Part shown: one piece after another, positions 11,263-23,584 of the stretch | How positions within the stretch are numbered: the first letter of the stretch is position 1 | Layout of the letters: every line of letters begins with the position of its first letter | Assembly (NCBI GenBank): GCA_029204225.1 | Contig: CM055094.1 | Span: 23,892,541 to 23,956,540, forward strand | Origin: Diphasiastrum complanatum | Taxonomy: Eukaryota > Streptophyta > Lycopodiopsida > Lycopodiales > Lycopodiaceae | DNA length: 64,000 bases | Direction: 5' to 3' | Made by a program: the position numbers and the translations under genes | Notes under the pieces: generated by a model | Told to the model about the DNA's origin: nothing | Databases searched by the model: none | What the model saw: only the letters and a program-made list of their open reading frames with translations

Positions 11263-13160
11263 CCTCAGAATCTACCCGAGATTCCGGCCTAAGTGCATTT
11301 CATATGGAATTTGAGATTACTGTGAAAGATCCTAATATGGCTTTCAACAAAGCTGTCATTGATGCACTTTGACAAAAAGAACGAGTCAGATCAGGCTCTC
11401 TATAGCAACAGAGATTAGCCGAAGAAGAAGCCTCAACCTAAGAGGGAGTCAACCCGAAGAGGAGACCAGAACCAGTAGAGAGATGAAGATCAAGAAGGAA
11501 GATTGAAAGGCATGAAGAAAAATAAGCAGCAAGGTGGTGAGAAGAAGACCTGCGTCAGATGCACACGTGATGGCCACATTGTGGATAAATGTTGGCCGAA
11601 TCCGAAGATCGATTGTGTATACTATCACAAGAAGGGACATGCTACCATGGATTGTTATCAGAATCCAAGGAAGAAGAAGACAAAGAAAGGAAGGAGAGCT
11701 CTAACAACCCATCATATGTGGAGGAGCCAGAATTCTCAAAGATGGATGAAGAACGAGCCAATTGAAATCCATCCGCCTACTTGTGTACAAATGTTTGTGC
11801 TACATCTTAGGCCGATGTTCAAGACATTGTTCTTGAATTAGGTGCCACATCACATTTTGGGACAATAAGACACATGATAACTGACTTTCGACAAACAAAC
11901 TCTGACAAATACATCATTTTGGGAGATGAATCGCGAGCAAACTAAGTGAAACTGGAGTGGTATGGCTGAGCACCAATGACAGAGACATAAGGCTAGATGA
12001 CGTCTTGTACGTGCTTACATTACAGAAGGATTTATTATCCATTGCAAGGATAGCAGATGTAGACATGTGTGTGACATTCATAGATGAAGCATGCAACGTG
12101 CTTGACGCCAACACCAATACTCTCATCATGCAAGGCAACCTGTATCATCTAAAGGTACGCCTACCTATAGACCAATCTCATCAAATCCATGAGCCCATGG
12201 ACGTTCTATGGCATAGGAGGCCATGTCATATGAACACGTTGGCATTATACAAAGCCAGCCAACATGGCGTATTCACAAGGCTTTGCATCAAAGATACAAC
12301 TAGTCAAACATCCTGCGATGCATGCCACAAAGGCAAGATGTTTCGTACTCCCCATTAGAGGAGTTTTGAGCTCCAAAAAGACCCTTGAAGAATTCGTGCA
12401 AGATGTAGTTTATATTATTAAAATATTATAACACTAATACTTTTGACTTGATATAACGTTTTAATTGTAGCTCAAAAGTATGTCATGTACATATCATTTG
12501 AAAGCCCTTCTCGAGTGCTTTTCAATGCACTAAACTCCACTAAATTCAGACTTAACACTAAAAAGTTATGCCATTTTTAGTGTGGAATCAAAATGTGGAC
12601 TCAAAAAGTTACGTTACGTAGATTTCAAATTTGAGTGCTTTGATTGGTCCATGTGTAAGAAAAAATTGAGAAAAAATATAAAAAGAATCTTTACAAAGGG
12701 TTTTTTTTAGATTTAGAACTCCTCTAATATTTTCAAAGGACTCCTTTAGGACAACACAGCTCTTGGAGTTGATACACTTTGACATCTGCAGTGATGTGGT
12801 TTCTGTAGGATGCTCACGATACTATATCACCTTCATTGATAATTTCAATAAGTTTGTTGTCATCAACTTCATTCACAAAAAATCAGAAGCTCTTGATAAA
12901 TTTACAAAATATGTAAATTGGGTTGAGAAGTGGACAGAAAAGAAAGGCAAGCAAATACAAATTGACAGAGGTGGATAATACATCTCCAACCGATTTGCTG
13001 ATTTCTGTAACAGCCGCGACATCCTTCACAAGAAGACTACAACATACACACTGCAACACAATGGTGTTGTTGAGAGGGAGAACATGACTCTCATGGGGGC
13101 AGCAAAATGCATGATGGCCTACTCAAATACATTAACTGATGTGATGATGGCCTCATAAAT
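11263..13160 (+). mobile_element. Ty1/copia relic D: gag zinc knuckles, protease, integrase
   Basis: Fragments occur in copia order. Gag has two zinc-knuckle sequences near 11551-11660: the first is CVRCTRDGHIVDKC, the second has lost one Cys (CVYYHKKGHATMDC). Next is a degenerate protease site near 11835 (ELGATSHF for DSGATSHF). The GAG-pre-integrase region at 11957-12358 has DVLWHRR and CDACHKGKMF. The integrase core at 12760-13130 has ELIHFDICS and QQNGVVEREN. Many stops and shifts make it defunct. A 373-bp MITE (12355-12727) splits it between the integrase zinc site and core. The same family occurs in minus orientation at 25.1-26.3 kb. Confidence 0.8.
12355..12727 (+). mobile_element. MITE copy 1, 373 bp
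   Basis: Ends are inverted repeats: TTAGAGGAGTTTTGAGCTCC on the left, and the complement of TTAGAGGAGTTCTAAATCTA on the right. It is non-coding and AT-rich. An inverted copy of the same length lies at 14698-15070. It interrupts the integrase of copia relic D. A target duplication could not be resolved; the ends extend palindromically through ATTAG...CTAAT, so TA or AT is possible. The superfamily is uncertain, with Tc1/mariner-like the best guess. Confidence 0.85.
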
Positions 13161-14697
13161 GACTTTGTGGATGACTGTTTGGTGTAACGGGGCTTGCACG
13201 GGTATGCAAAGAGTAGTGATGAAGAGCCATGACAATTTACAAGGATCGACTGGGTGTAGAATTGTGAAATTTTTCAGATTCTATGAGGTATAAAAGGCTT
13301 TCCTAGAAAAGCAGTCTGTTAAGCCAATTGGAATACCGTGAATTGCATCAGAGCATTGGAGGTAGGGCGACCTCAGTGAAGTGGTGAACTACAAGAGAAA
13401 CCATAGAGAAATGTGAAAAAATGACCAAGAATGCTAATTTTATGTCAACTAGGGTTTCATGAAGGAAAAACACTGAGCACTCACTAAAGGTGGAATTTTT
13501 CTGTTGAATCTATGAAATGTTGTAGCTGGGCGCCCGAGCAGCCAAGGGGCCATGGAGCCAATAGTGAGCTGGAGTAGTTTCTCATATTAGCCATAGCTAT
13601 GGAGATCAACAACAACTCGTGGAGGAGCCTGTGGGCTGTCGCGCGTGGCCATCATGGATGAGCCTTAGTGTTTTGAAGAGGTTAGTGGATCTAGGCGCAT
13701 GGATTATCACATAGAAACACGTGTGGATCGTCTGATGGAGATCAAATAAAATCAAGAGTGGGATGAGGCTTAATGTGGGCCGTTGGATAGGAAGCCTCCA
13801 ATGTGGATGGGCTTGAAGGAGGGCCCCTGAAAATGTGAAGGGCCATGTGCACTTACTCTTCATTAAAACATTTTATATTGAAATGTGAATTGGACCTAAA
13901 AGGGCTCTATAGCCATTTCTTCTTTAAAGAATTTCGTTTCAAAAAAACAATTCATTTTTTGCAAGGGAAATTGGCAAAGGGCCTAAGTCTGGCTAGAAGG
14001 CACTTTTTTTTGCCATTCGTGGGCCAAATTGACCCTTGAAACTAGCTTCTCAGAGCTAACAAACAGAGTGACATCACCAAGTAGAGATAAATGCATTTCA
14101 GGGGGTTTTCATCACCATTCTAGTGAGCAAAGTGCGAGTGAGCAGAGTGCGATTGACCTAGGAAGGTATTACATTTGCTATTTGGGTACCGTAGGGCCAA
14201 ATTTGGGGCGAGCTTTGGCTGGTGAAACTTGCTATAGAGCGGTACAATGAGGCATTATTGCTTCAAAATCATTATTACTTAATAGGATAACAGCGTGTTT
14301 GGGAGCGGTAATAGCGGAATGGGAGCAAATGATAGCGAAATTGTGTGGATAAAGCTAGTATTGGCGACAAAAGGACAATTTCACATAGTGACTACTCATC
14401 ATGGGCGACAATTTTGAGAGGGAAAGCAATCACAGGTGAGAGGTGGGCATGGTATGCCAGTTACAGGTGAAAAATTCTCGTAATCAGGTTCAATTTGTGG
14501 AGTTAGAACCGACCAATGTCGGGTGACATTTGGGAGAATGCTCTCATGAGCATTATCGACAATGGTAGTGTCGAGTCGGGTGATAGTTGCATTGACACAC
14601 GCATTTGTGACTTGGAAATTTCTCATTAAAGGGAGAGATTGGGGCTAGCTTAGAGGTACACACATTTTGGCAAGTGATCAGGTGAGCTTGTCATACA
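13161..14697. other. Unassigned DNA between the two MITE copies
   Basis: After the relic D integrase ends I recognise no coding family. Short open frames at 13.6-14.6 kb have no motifs. The left border of this unknown segment is gradual. Confidence 0.4.
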
Positions 14698-15070
14698 TTA
14701 GAGGAGTTCTAAATCCAAAAAAGACCCTTTGTCAAGATTCTTTTTATATTCTTTCTCTATTTTTTTCTTACACGTGGACCAATCAAAACACTCAAATTTG
14801 AAATCTACGTAACGTAACTTTTTGAGTCCACATTTTGATTCCACACTAAAAATGACATAACTTTTTAGTGGTAAGTCCGAATTTAGCAAAGTTTGGTGCA
14901 TTGGAAAGTGCTCAACAAGAGCTTTCTAATGATATGTTAGATGACATACTTTTGAGCTACAATTAAAAAGTTATGGCAAGTCAAAAGTATTAGTGTTATA
15001 ATATTTTAATTATAAACTACATCTTGCACGAATTCTTAAAGGGTCTTTTTGGAGCTCAAAACTCTTCTAA
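14698..15070 (-). mobile_element. MITE copy 2, 373 bp, inverted
   Basis: The reverse complement of 12355-12727 along its whole length, with the same TTAGAGGAGTT terminal repeats and identical length, differing by scattered substitutions. The two copies bracket 1970 bp. Its right end abuts a copia integrase fragment. Confidence 0.85.
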
Positions 15071-15540
15071 TGAATGGTGAACTCCTGCAACTTTGTCACA
15101 ACATGAACATGAAGCGAAGATACAGATCCTTAGATCTGACAATGGAGGTGAATACAAAAACACAGAATTCTCGAGATTCTACGAAGAACAGGGGATAGGA
15201 CACCAGTTCTCAAGATTCTGCGAAGAACAGGGGATAGAACACCAGTTCACTCCTACATACACACCAGAATACAACGGTGTGGCAGAAAGAAGAAACAGAA
15301 CGCTAGTCAAAGGAGCCAGATGCATGATGGCATAGGCTCAATTGCCAGGTCAATTCTAGGCTGAAGCAATAGCTACAGATGTACACCTGCAGAACAGATC
15401 TACAACGACAACACTGGATAAAAAGACACCATACAAAATGTGGACAGGCAGAAAGCCTGATCAGTCATACGTACAAGTGTTTGAATGTGTAGCATACAAG
15501 CACATTCCAAAAGAAAAAAGAAACAAGCTGGATGAACAAT
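15071..15540 (+). mobile_element. Copia integrase core fragment
   Basis: Encodes the second half of a copia integrase core: RSDNGGEYKNTEF near 15135-15170 with the catalytic Asp, and EYNGVAERRNRTL near 15270-15305 with the catalytic Glu. KTPYKMWTGRKPD follows. A perfect-frame 39-bp tandem duplication (15170-15208 and 15209-15247) repeats a 13-residue segment between the two catalytic residues. A TAG at about 15334 ends the frame. It is separate from relic D, which carries its own copy of this region. Confidence 0.8.
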
Positions 15541-18099
15541 CGGAGCATAGTTAAAGCTTTGAGTGGTGAACTAGCATGCATTAGTGAAAGTAGCATGTGG
15601 AGCTTGTTCAAGTTGTTCTCAATGGCTTGTTGGATGATCATGCTAATTTGGTGCAAAGTTTTACTATTCAAAAGACATTGCCAAGTATGGAGGATTTGTA
15701 AGAGATCTTGGTAAATGAGGAGTTTAGGCTTCTATCAAGAGGTGGATCTACTTCTTCATCTCAAGTTGGAGAGGAGGAGGCAATGTTCATCAAAGGCAAG
15801 TTCAAGGGCAAAGGCAAAAGCAAGTGGTCGAAGGGTCAACATCAAGGTGATCCTTCTACTTTTGTTGGCAAAAAAAAAAAAATAGATCCACATCAAAATG
15901 CTTTTATTGTGGAGTCAAAGGGCATTTTGCAAGTGATTGCTTCAAGAAGAAGAGAGATCAAGGTGAGAAGCAAACCAATCTAACTCTTGATGAAGATGGT
16001 GTTAATGAACAAAATTCAAATGATGCTTTTGTTATGTCCTCTTGCTTGTTGGCTAATCTTGGAGATATTGATCCTTGGTGGATTGATGGTGGAGCTACAT
16101 CACATATGACATATCATGAGGAGTATTACTCATCATTGATGGCATTTGAAGATGACAAGAAAGTGATCTACATGACCAACGATGGTGAGTGTGCAATCAA
16201 AGGGATTGGCACAATTCCTATTTTCCTTCCTACTAATAGGAATATGAATTTGAAGGATGTTTTGTTCATTCCATCTATCACTAAGAACCTTCTTAGTGTG
16301 AGTAAAATGCTTGACAAGGGATTCAAAGTGGAACTTGATGGTGATGCCTGTCTGATCAAGGAGGAGGATGAATTAATTGCAAAAGGGAAGAGGCAAGGTA
16401 AGTTGTTCAAACTTGATACTTGTGTTGTTGCTAACCAAGTTGGATGTAGGGAAAAGGAGCAATTGTCAATGCAATAGGTATGGCACAAGAGATTGGGGCA
16501 TCAACTACAAGTCATTGGAGGTGATGGAAAAGAGGCAAGTTGTGTTTGGTCTTCCCAATTATTTAACAAGCTTGAATCATTTTTGTGAGCAATGTGCTTT
16601 ACCAAAGTCACGTAGGTTACCTTACAAGAGATCTACATCAAGGTCAAGTAAGCCTTTTCAACTTGTGCATTCGGATATTCATGGTGTTACTACAATTAGC
16701 AATGGAGGTGCTGAAATGTATGTGAGTTTTATCGATGATTTTAGTAGATTTTGTTGGGTCTATCTACTAGAAAACAAAGATGAAGTGTTTGATGTCTTCG
16801 TAAAGTTCAAGATTGCAAGGGAGGTTCAATTTTCTACCAAGATAGGTGCTTGAGGAGTGACAATGGTGGTGAGTACATTTCTACCATTCAAGGCATTTTG
16901 TGATGCAAATGGGATCAAGAGGGAGTACACAAGGCCAAGGACACCACAACAAAATGGAGTGGCCGAGAGGAAGAATAGAACCTTATGTGAAGGTGCCAAA
17001 GCCATGAGGTTAGGTGCAAATTATCCTAAATCCTTTTGGGATCAAGATTTGTTGTGTGCTAATTTTTTATGCAATAGATGGTCGAGTGTGGTATTGGATG
17101 GAAAAACCCCTTTTGAGATGTTGTTTGCTAGAAGGCCCAAGTGTCAAGATTTTCAAAACTTTTGGATGTATTTTCTATGTCAACATCACTCTTGATGATA
17201 GGACAAAGGAGAATCCATCTTCAAGAAAAGGTATTTTTGCTGGTTATAGTGAGGTGAGCAAGGCATGCAAACTTTATGTTCCTTCAACTAAGAAAGTGTT
17301 CATTCGAAGAGATGTCATTTTTTATGAGGGGAACTTTCCAAAAGTGTCTTCAAATGGTGGTGTGGATGTTGGATCTAACATTCTTGATGATGACATTGTT
17401 GATGATACTTTGGATGTTGATATTGAAGAGCCTACTTCAGATCAAACGCCAAGGAGGACATCAAGGCAAAGGCAACAACCTTTGAGACTCAATTATGATG
17501 AAAAGATAAGAAAGTTGTTGGTGGTACAAACTATCCTTTCCTAACCTCTTTTTATGACCCTACATGTGTAGATGAAGCAAGACAAAAAGAGGAGTGGATC
17601 CAAGCAATGAATCTTGAGTATGGAGCTCTTATGAAGAATGACACAATGTGGAGATTGGTGGAACTTCCAAAGGACAAGAAGGCTATTGGATGCAAGTGGA
17701 TCTTCAAAGTGAAGACAAACCAAGATGGATTAATCAACAAGTACAAAGCAAGGTTGGTGGCAAACAAATATGCACAAGAGTATGGAATTGACTATGATGA
17801 GACTTTTGCACGCATGGCAAAGACGGTAAGCATTTGAGTCATTATTTCACTTGCAACATTTTTTGGATGGGATCCATGGCAATTGAATATCACAAATGCA
17901 TTCTTGAATGGTGATCTTGAGGAGGAGGTGTTTATGGTGCAAGCCGATGGCTACATTTCATATGGCAAGCCTAATCATGTGTGTTTTCTACAAAAGAGTT
18001 TGTATGGACTTAAGCAAGCACCAAGGAGTTGGTATGCTAAGCTTAACACTTTTTCACTTTCTCAAAATTTTCAGGATGAGTGAGTATGATCATTCACTT
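15541..18099 (+). mobile_element. Ty1/copia relic C, 5' part (gag to reverse transcriptase)
   Basis: Domains in order: a gag remnant; one zinc knuckle near 15918-15960 (CFYCGVKGHFASDC); protease near 16077 (WWIDGGATSHM, with Gly replacing the usual Ser after Asp); integrase zinc site (HKRLGH, CEQCALPKS); integrase core with HSDIHG, RSDNGGEY (shifted frame) and QQNGVAERKN; and the first half of the reverse transcriptase, with AIGCKWIFKVK, NAFLNGDLEEEVFMVQ and LYGLKQAPRSWY. Single-base shifts and stops (for example near 16477, 16850 and 17835) inactivate it. An A homopolymer near 15870 may cause one shift. It is interrupted at 18099 by element B1 and resumes at 24327. No LTR of its own was found. 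Confidence 0.9.
18095..18099. repeat. Target-site duplication of B1, left copy
   Basis: CACTT, repeated exactly at 24322-24326 on the other side of element B1. Five bases is the normal size for copia integration. Confidence 0.9.
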
Positions 18100-18835
18100 T
18101 GTGAAGAATTGAAAAAGATTATCTATGTTAGATATAGGGATCTTATGTTTTTTACATCAAGCATCTAGGTGTAGGATGTTGATAGGAACAAATTTGCCAT
18201 AGATGGCAAATTATGCATTTCCACTTGTAATGCCACTATTGAGCCAAAATAGAGTAAGAGGCTAAACACGTGCCAATTAGAATGTAGACAAGTGTAATGC
18301 TTTTGTTTGATGGATTCTAAGAGGTCCAATAGGATTTAGAGGTGGAACCATGTTAGGTCCAATAGGAATTTGAGGTGTGCTTGAATAAAGTCCAATAGAA
18401 TTAAGAGGTGCATGGATCAATGGTCCAATAGGGTTAAGAGGTGACAAAGTGTGGTCCAATCATAGTTAAGCATAGTGGTAGCTCGTGGATCTACTAGTAT
18501 CATTGTACTCCTCATTTTGAAGCTAATTGATTTGGTGATTGTGTGAATTTTGAGTGTTATTGGATTTCTAGCTCTCTCTCTCTACCCGAGAGCTTATGAT
18601 GGTTTTTCTCTCTCTACCCGAGGAGAGCAGCTTGTTTTTACTTAGAATAATTTTTGAATACTTCCCACACGTGTGAGTGAGAGCTGGAAGTGATTGAATG
18701 CATGTAGTAGTGTGTTTTTCCCATAGGATCTAAGATTGATCTTGAATTTCAATCTAGTCTTGATCTTGGTGCATCTACACACCTTAGAAGATCACAAGTA
18801 CATGTTGTGGACAATCCACACGTGTGAAATCAACA
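18100..18835 (+). repeat. 5' LTR of B1 (736 bp)
   Basis: Begins TGTGAAGAATTG and ends GAAATCAACA. It contains degenerate subrepeats around GGTCCAATAGGA (18310-18460), two CTCTCTCTACCCGAG blocks (about 18580 and 18610), and palindromic CACACGTGTG sites containing a G-box-like ACGTG core near 18668 and 18818. These could be transcription-factor sites of the element's promoter, which is inference. Confidence 0.93.
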
Positions 18836-18847
18836 TGGTATCAGAGC
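18836..18847 (+). promoter_or_regulatory. Primer-binding site, B1
   Basis: TGGTATCAGAGC directly follows the LTR. It matches the 3' end of plant initiator methionine tRNA, the usual primer for copia minus-strand synthesis. Confidence 0.9.
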
Positions 18848-19588
18848 CTACCTAAGGTTACCATGCATTTTGATCCATTTAAGTGAAAACTATTCATCAA
18901 TCTTGAGCTAGAAATTGTCAAGATCCATTTTCCTAGCTATCTTGTCCAATTTTGGATCAAAAGATCAATAGGGCATTGATTGGGTCTGACCTGGTACTGT
19001 ACGGAATCAAGTGCTCAGACACACGTGAGGAACATCCAATTTCAGTCTGGAAGTTCTCTCTCATGCTTGATCCATTTATCTTGCTTGATAGCTTGGGTGA
19101 AGCTATTTTTGTCTAGTTTCTGATGCAATCAGTTTCATTCCATTTGGTTGAGCCAATCAAAAGTTATAAGCTTTTGAAGAGGGTTAGGTAGGGCACCTAG
19201 ACCTGGGTGGACACATTTGTTTTGGTCCAGAGATTGCTTGGTTGATCCAAAATCACAGTTGTATGCTTACCAATCTCATCTATATGTGATCTAGGCACTG
19301 TTTTGAGACCTTAGCCATTTTGTTTCATGCAATATCATTGTATTTGAGTCAAATTTGGTTTCTTAGTGTACTTCACACGTGCTAAGAGTGTTTGATCCTA
19401 ACTTTGCCTATACTCCATCATTTGATGTGAAATAGATCTTGTTTTAGAGAGATTTGTGTAGCTAGTGAGAATCAATACACAAATAGTTGCAAGGTCTTTC
19501 ATAGGAGGAGATAGTATTCTATTATTGGATCCTATTGAGAGTGTGTAGCAACATTTATTGTTCATCATTTGAGTTTTCTTCACTTCAA

Positions 19589-20540
19589 ATGTCTTCAATG
19601 GGTTCATCCTTGTTGGAATCAAGTGAAAGATTGTCCACTTCAAACTATTCAATTTGGAAAATGAGGATGGAGTCCATCTTAATCCCTCAAGATGTGATGG
19701 ACATAGTTCTTGGCCTTGAAGAAGAACCACAAGTTCTTCAAGAGGTTCAAAAATACAAAAAGAGAGCTAGGGTGGCTCTCCACTACATTAAGATGAATGT
19801 CTCTAATGAGATATTGAGGGAGATAGGTACTTGTACAATAGCCAAAGAAGCTTGGGATTGTCTCAAGACTATCTATGAGGCTAGGAATACCTCTAGGCTT
19901 CTCACTCTTAGAAATCAAATCTTTCAAAGTAGCCAAAAGAGTGATGAGAGTGCATCTAGTTATGTTTTGAGAGTAAAAGATATTCATAGAGAACTTGCTT
20001 GTATTGGTGATTCCATCAATCAAAATGAGCTAGTTCAAGTCATTCTCAATGGCTTGAGAAGTGAATTTGATAACCTTGTCCAATCCTATGCCATTAAGGA
20101 GGAGCTACCAAGTTTAGAGGCTCTCCAAAGTGTGCTAATTTCAGAAGAATCAAGACAAGAGTACAAGCTCTTGAGGATGGACAAGCTCTCTCTCTCACTC
20201 ATAATGATGGCAAAGCTCTCTTTGCCAAGGATAAGCACAAAGGGAGGAGCAAGAACCGACATCAACAATCCTCAAGCAAGGACAAAGTCAAATCCAAAGA
20301 CAAAGATGAGGAGGAAGATGATTCCTCTAATGCTTCATCATCCAAGCTCAAGAAGAAGAAGATCAAGTGCTTTTATTGTGGCAAGAAAGGCCATTATGCC
20401 ACCAATTGCTTCAAGAAGAAGAATCAACTCAAGCAAGCCAACATTACCAATGAGAAGGAAGACAATATTGCAAGTGATGGAGAGGGATCTCTTATGGTCT
20501 CTAGTTTCTCATCTACTCCTTTCAAGAAGGACGGCCTATG
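19589..20540 (+). pseudogene. B1 gag (copia nucleocapsid protein), frameshifted
   Basis: Starts at ATG 19589 and encodes a UBN2-type copia gag: NYSIWKMRMES near residue 20, EAWDCLKTIYEA, LTLRNQIFQ, YVLRVKDIHREL and LVQVILNGL. A two-base expansion in a CT run (20184-20197) shifts the frame, so the zinc knuckle CFYCGKKGHYATNC (about 20368-20410) is read in a different frame. The same shift occurs in copy B3 but not in B2. The frame ends at a TAA (20542-20544) where the protease should begin (LW-stop-IDSGASSHMC). Confidence 0.88.
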
Positions 20541-20544
20541 GTAA

Positions 20545-23500
20545 ATTGATAGTGGAGCCTCTTCACATATGTGTAGCTCCGAGAACTCTTTCTCTTCTAT
20601 TGCACCTTATGATGGGTCAAGAAATCAATATACACAGCAAATGATTTTGAATGTCCTATTGAAGGCATAGGGAACATTCCCTTGAAGCTTGCATCCTCTA
20701 AAGTTCTTTCTCTCTCTAAAGTTCTCTATGTACCTAAGCTTACTAAGAATCTTATTAGTGTTGGCCAATTGCTTGATAATGGCCTTGATGTAAAATTCAA
20801 TGTTGATACTTGCACTATCAAGAAGAATGATGAGATACTTGCACTAGGATCTAGATTTGGAGGCATTTATAAACTAGATCCAAATGAGTATGTGAATGCT
20901 TGTAATGTTGCTCTTGTGAGCAAGCTCTATATGGAGGAATTATGCAATAGGAGGTTGGGACATCCCAACTACAAATTCATGCTCTCTATGATCAAAGAAG
21001 CCAAAGCTATTGGCTTGCCAAAGTCATTCTCCAAGAAGATCAAGCCTTGTGAGGCTTGTGCTATTTCTAAATCTCAGAAAAGGCCATTTACAAGCTCTTC
21101 TATCAAAAGCAAGCATCCTTTGGAGTTAATCCACTTGGATGTGCATTTCTCATCAACTACAAGCAAGGGAGGAGCCACTTGTTTTGTTACTTTCATTGAT
21201 GATTTCACAAGATTCACTTGGATATATATTCTTGCTTCTAAATCTATGGTGTTTGATCATTTCCTTATTTTCAAAGCTTATGTAGAGAAGCAATTCTCAT
21301 TCAAGATTAAAGCTCTTAGAAGTGATGGAGGTGGTGAATATATCTCCAATAAATTTCAAGATTTTTGTGAGCTTGAAGGCATCAAAAGAGAGTTCTCTTG
21401 TGCCTACTGTCCATCTCAAAATGGAGTGGCCGAGAGAAAGAATAGATCTCTATGTGAATGTGCAAAATCTATGAGAATTGAGGCATCTTTGCCCAAAGAT
21501 TTTTGGGGAGAAGCCATTAATTGTGCAAATTATCTTTGCAATAGGCTCCCACATATAGCTCTTGGAGGAAAGTCACCATATGAAATCTTATATTTGAAGA
21601 AGTCTAAGGTTGATCACCTTAGAGTTTTTGGATGCATATGCTTTGTCCATATTCCCTTGAAACAAGGAAGAAGGAAGATCCTAGTGCATGCAAAGGGATC
21701 ATGGTTGGATACTCATCCACCAAGAAGGCCTATAGAGTCCTTATACTCTCTATTTCTCAAGTTATTCAAAGTAGAGATGTTGTCTTTCATGAAGAACAAC
21801 ACTCATCTTTTGAAGAGGCCGAGATCAAGAAATCTATGGATGCATCACCAATTATTGATTTTGAAGACAATCATGATGTGATGGGGTCAAGAAGACTCTC
21901 CTCGGATTTTCTCACCAAGAAGATCCATGAGAGATAGATCCGAGCCTAAGAGGCTCTCATATGTTGACAAAGGCAAACAAGTGGATCTTGATTCCACTAA
22001 TTATGTTTTTTATGTTTCCCATGAAGAGCCAAAGAATGTACAAGAGGCACTCAATACCAAGGAGTGGTATGATGCCATGAAGCAAGAGTATGATGCATCG
22101 ATCCCAACAATACTTGGGAGCTTGTGGATCCTCCATCCAACAAGCATGTGATTGGTTGCAAGTGGGTATTTCAGATCAAGTTCAATCATGATGGCACCAT
22201 CAACAAGCATAAAGCAAGATTATGTGCCAAAGGATTTGCTCAAATCCATGGCCTTGATTATGAAGAGACCTTTGCACCCATTGCAAAGATGTTGACAATA
22301 AAATTTCTTATTTCTCTTGCTTGTTTCTTCAAGTGGAAGGTGTTCCAATTAGATGTATCCAATGCTTTTCTAAATGGTTATCTTGAGGAGGAGATCTATA
22401 TGGAACAACCTCAAGGATTCATCAAGGATGAGTCCAAAGTGTGCTTGCTCTTCAAAAGTCTTTATGGACTCAAGCAAGCACCAAGATCATGGTATTCAAG
22501 ACTTAATTCTTTTCTTATCTCACTAGGATTTACTCTTAGTGACCATGATCCTTCCATGTATCTAAAGTTTGTTGATAGCAATATTGTCATTCTTCTAATT
22601 TATGTTGATGACATTATTCTTTGTGGAAGTTGTATCAAGCTAGTTGAAGAAACTAAGCTAGCACTTGGATGTGAGTTTAAAATGCAAGATCTAGGAGAGA
22701 TACATTACATCCTGGGCCTAGAAATTGATTTTTATGAAAATCATGTCTTTATATGTCAATCTAGATATGCTCACTCTATGTTGAAAAAATTTCATATGAA
22801 AAATTCTAAGAGCATAGATACTCCAATGGAGCGAATTGTAAAAGATCCTAATAAAGGTGATGAAAGATCCTTTGAGGACATCACACTTTTTAGGAGTCTT
22901 GTAGGCTCCTCGATTTGGCTTACCATTGCTAGGCCCGATCTAAGTTTTTGTGTGCACAAATTGAGTCAATTTATGCAAGATCCTAAGATCCATCATTGGA
23001 AGATGGCCAAGAGGATTCTAAGATATGTATCTTCATCTTGTGATTATGGTCTACTCTATAAAAGTGAAGATCTATCCATTGTTGGCTACTCGGATGCGGA
23101 CTTTGCAAGTGACAAGATGAATCAAAAGTCTATTAGTGCATACACTACCTTTCTTGGAGGCAATCTAATACCTTGGCTTTCCAAAAAGCAAGATACTATA
23201 TCTCTCTCTTCATGTGAGGCCGAGTACAAAGCACTCACTACAACTACCAAAGAGGTGCTTTGGATTAAGAGGTTACTAATGGAGCTAAAGTGCATCAAAG
23301 AAGATGATCTACCAATGATCAAGTGTGATAACATCTCGGCCTAATCTCTTGCCAATAATCCCATATTTCATGCAAGAAGCAAGCACATAGAAGTGGCACA
23401 CCATTTTGTGAGAGAAAAGCTTATTGGAGGAGAAATCTATTTGGAGCATGTCAACTCGTCCTCTTGTATTGCCGATCTACTCACCAAGACTTTGAGCAAA

Positions 23501-23566
23501 AGTGCCTTCATCAAGCATAGATCTAATCTTGGAGTTATATCAAGATCAATGCTCAAATCTTCATAG
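20545..23566 (+). pseudogene. B1 pol (protease, integrase, reverse transcriptase, RNase H), broken
   Basis: Protease IDSGASSHMC follows the stop. A local shift near 20612 disrupts the frame. The integrase has RRLGHP and CEACAIS for the zinc site; the catalytic triad is present as HLDVHF, RSDGGGEY and QNGVAERKN. A shift near 21655 moves the C-terminal part (SACKGIMVGYS) to another frame. A second shift near 22100 precedes the reverse transcriptase, which is open from about 22124 to 23341. It has QLDVSNAFLNGYLEEE, LYGLKQAPRSWY and the catalytic YVDD at 22601-22612. RNase H has SSCEAEYKALTTTTKEV; a TAA at 23342 truncates it before the final 70 residues. Confidence 0.9.
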
Positions 23567-23584
23567 ATAATTTTTTAGGAGGAG

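Noticed and set aside
18277-18459. NPIGPL-repeat peptide conserved in several places (also 30264-30446)
   Set aside because: It is the antisense reading of LTR subrepeats. Its conservation follows from LTR copy number, not protein selection.
18310-18462. Regularly spaced repeats that might suggest a CRISPR array
   Set aside because: Units are degenerate, spacers are related to each other, and the context is a plant LTR.
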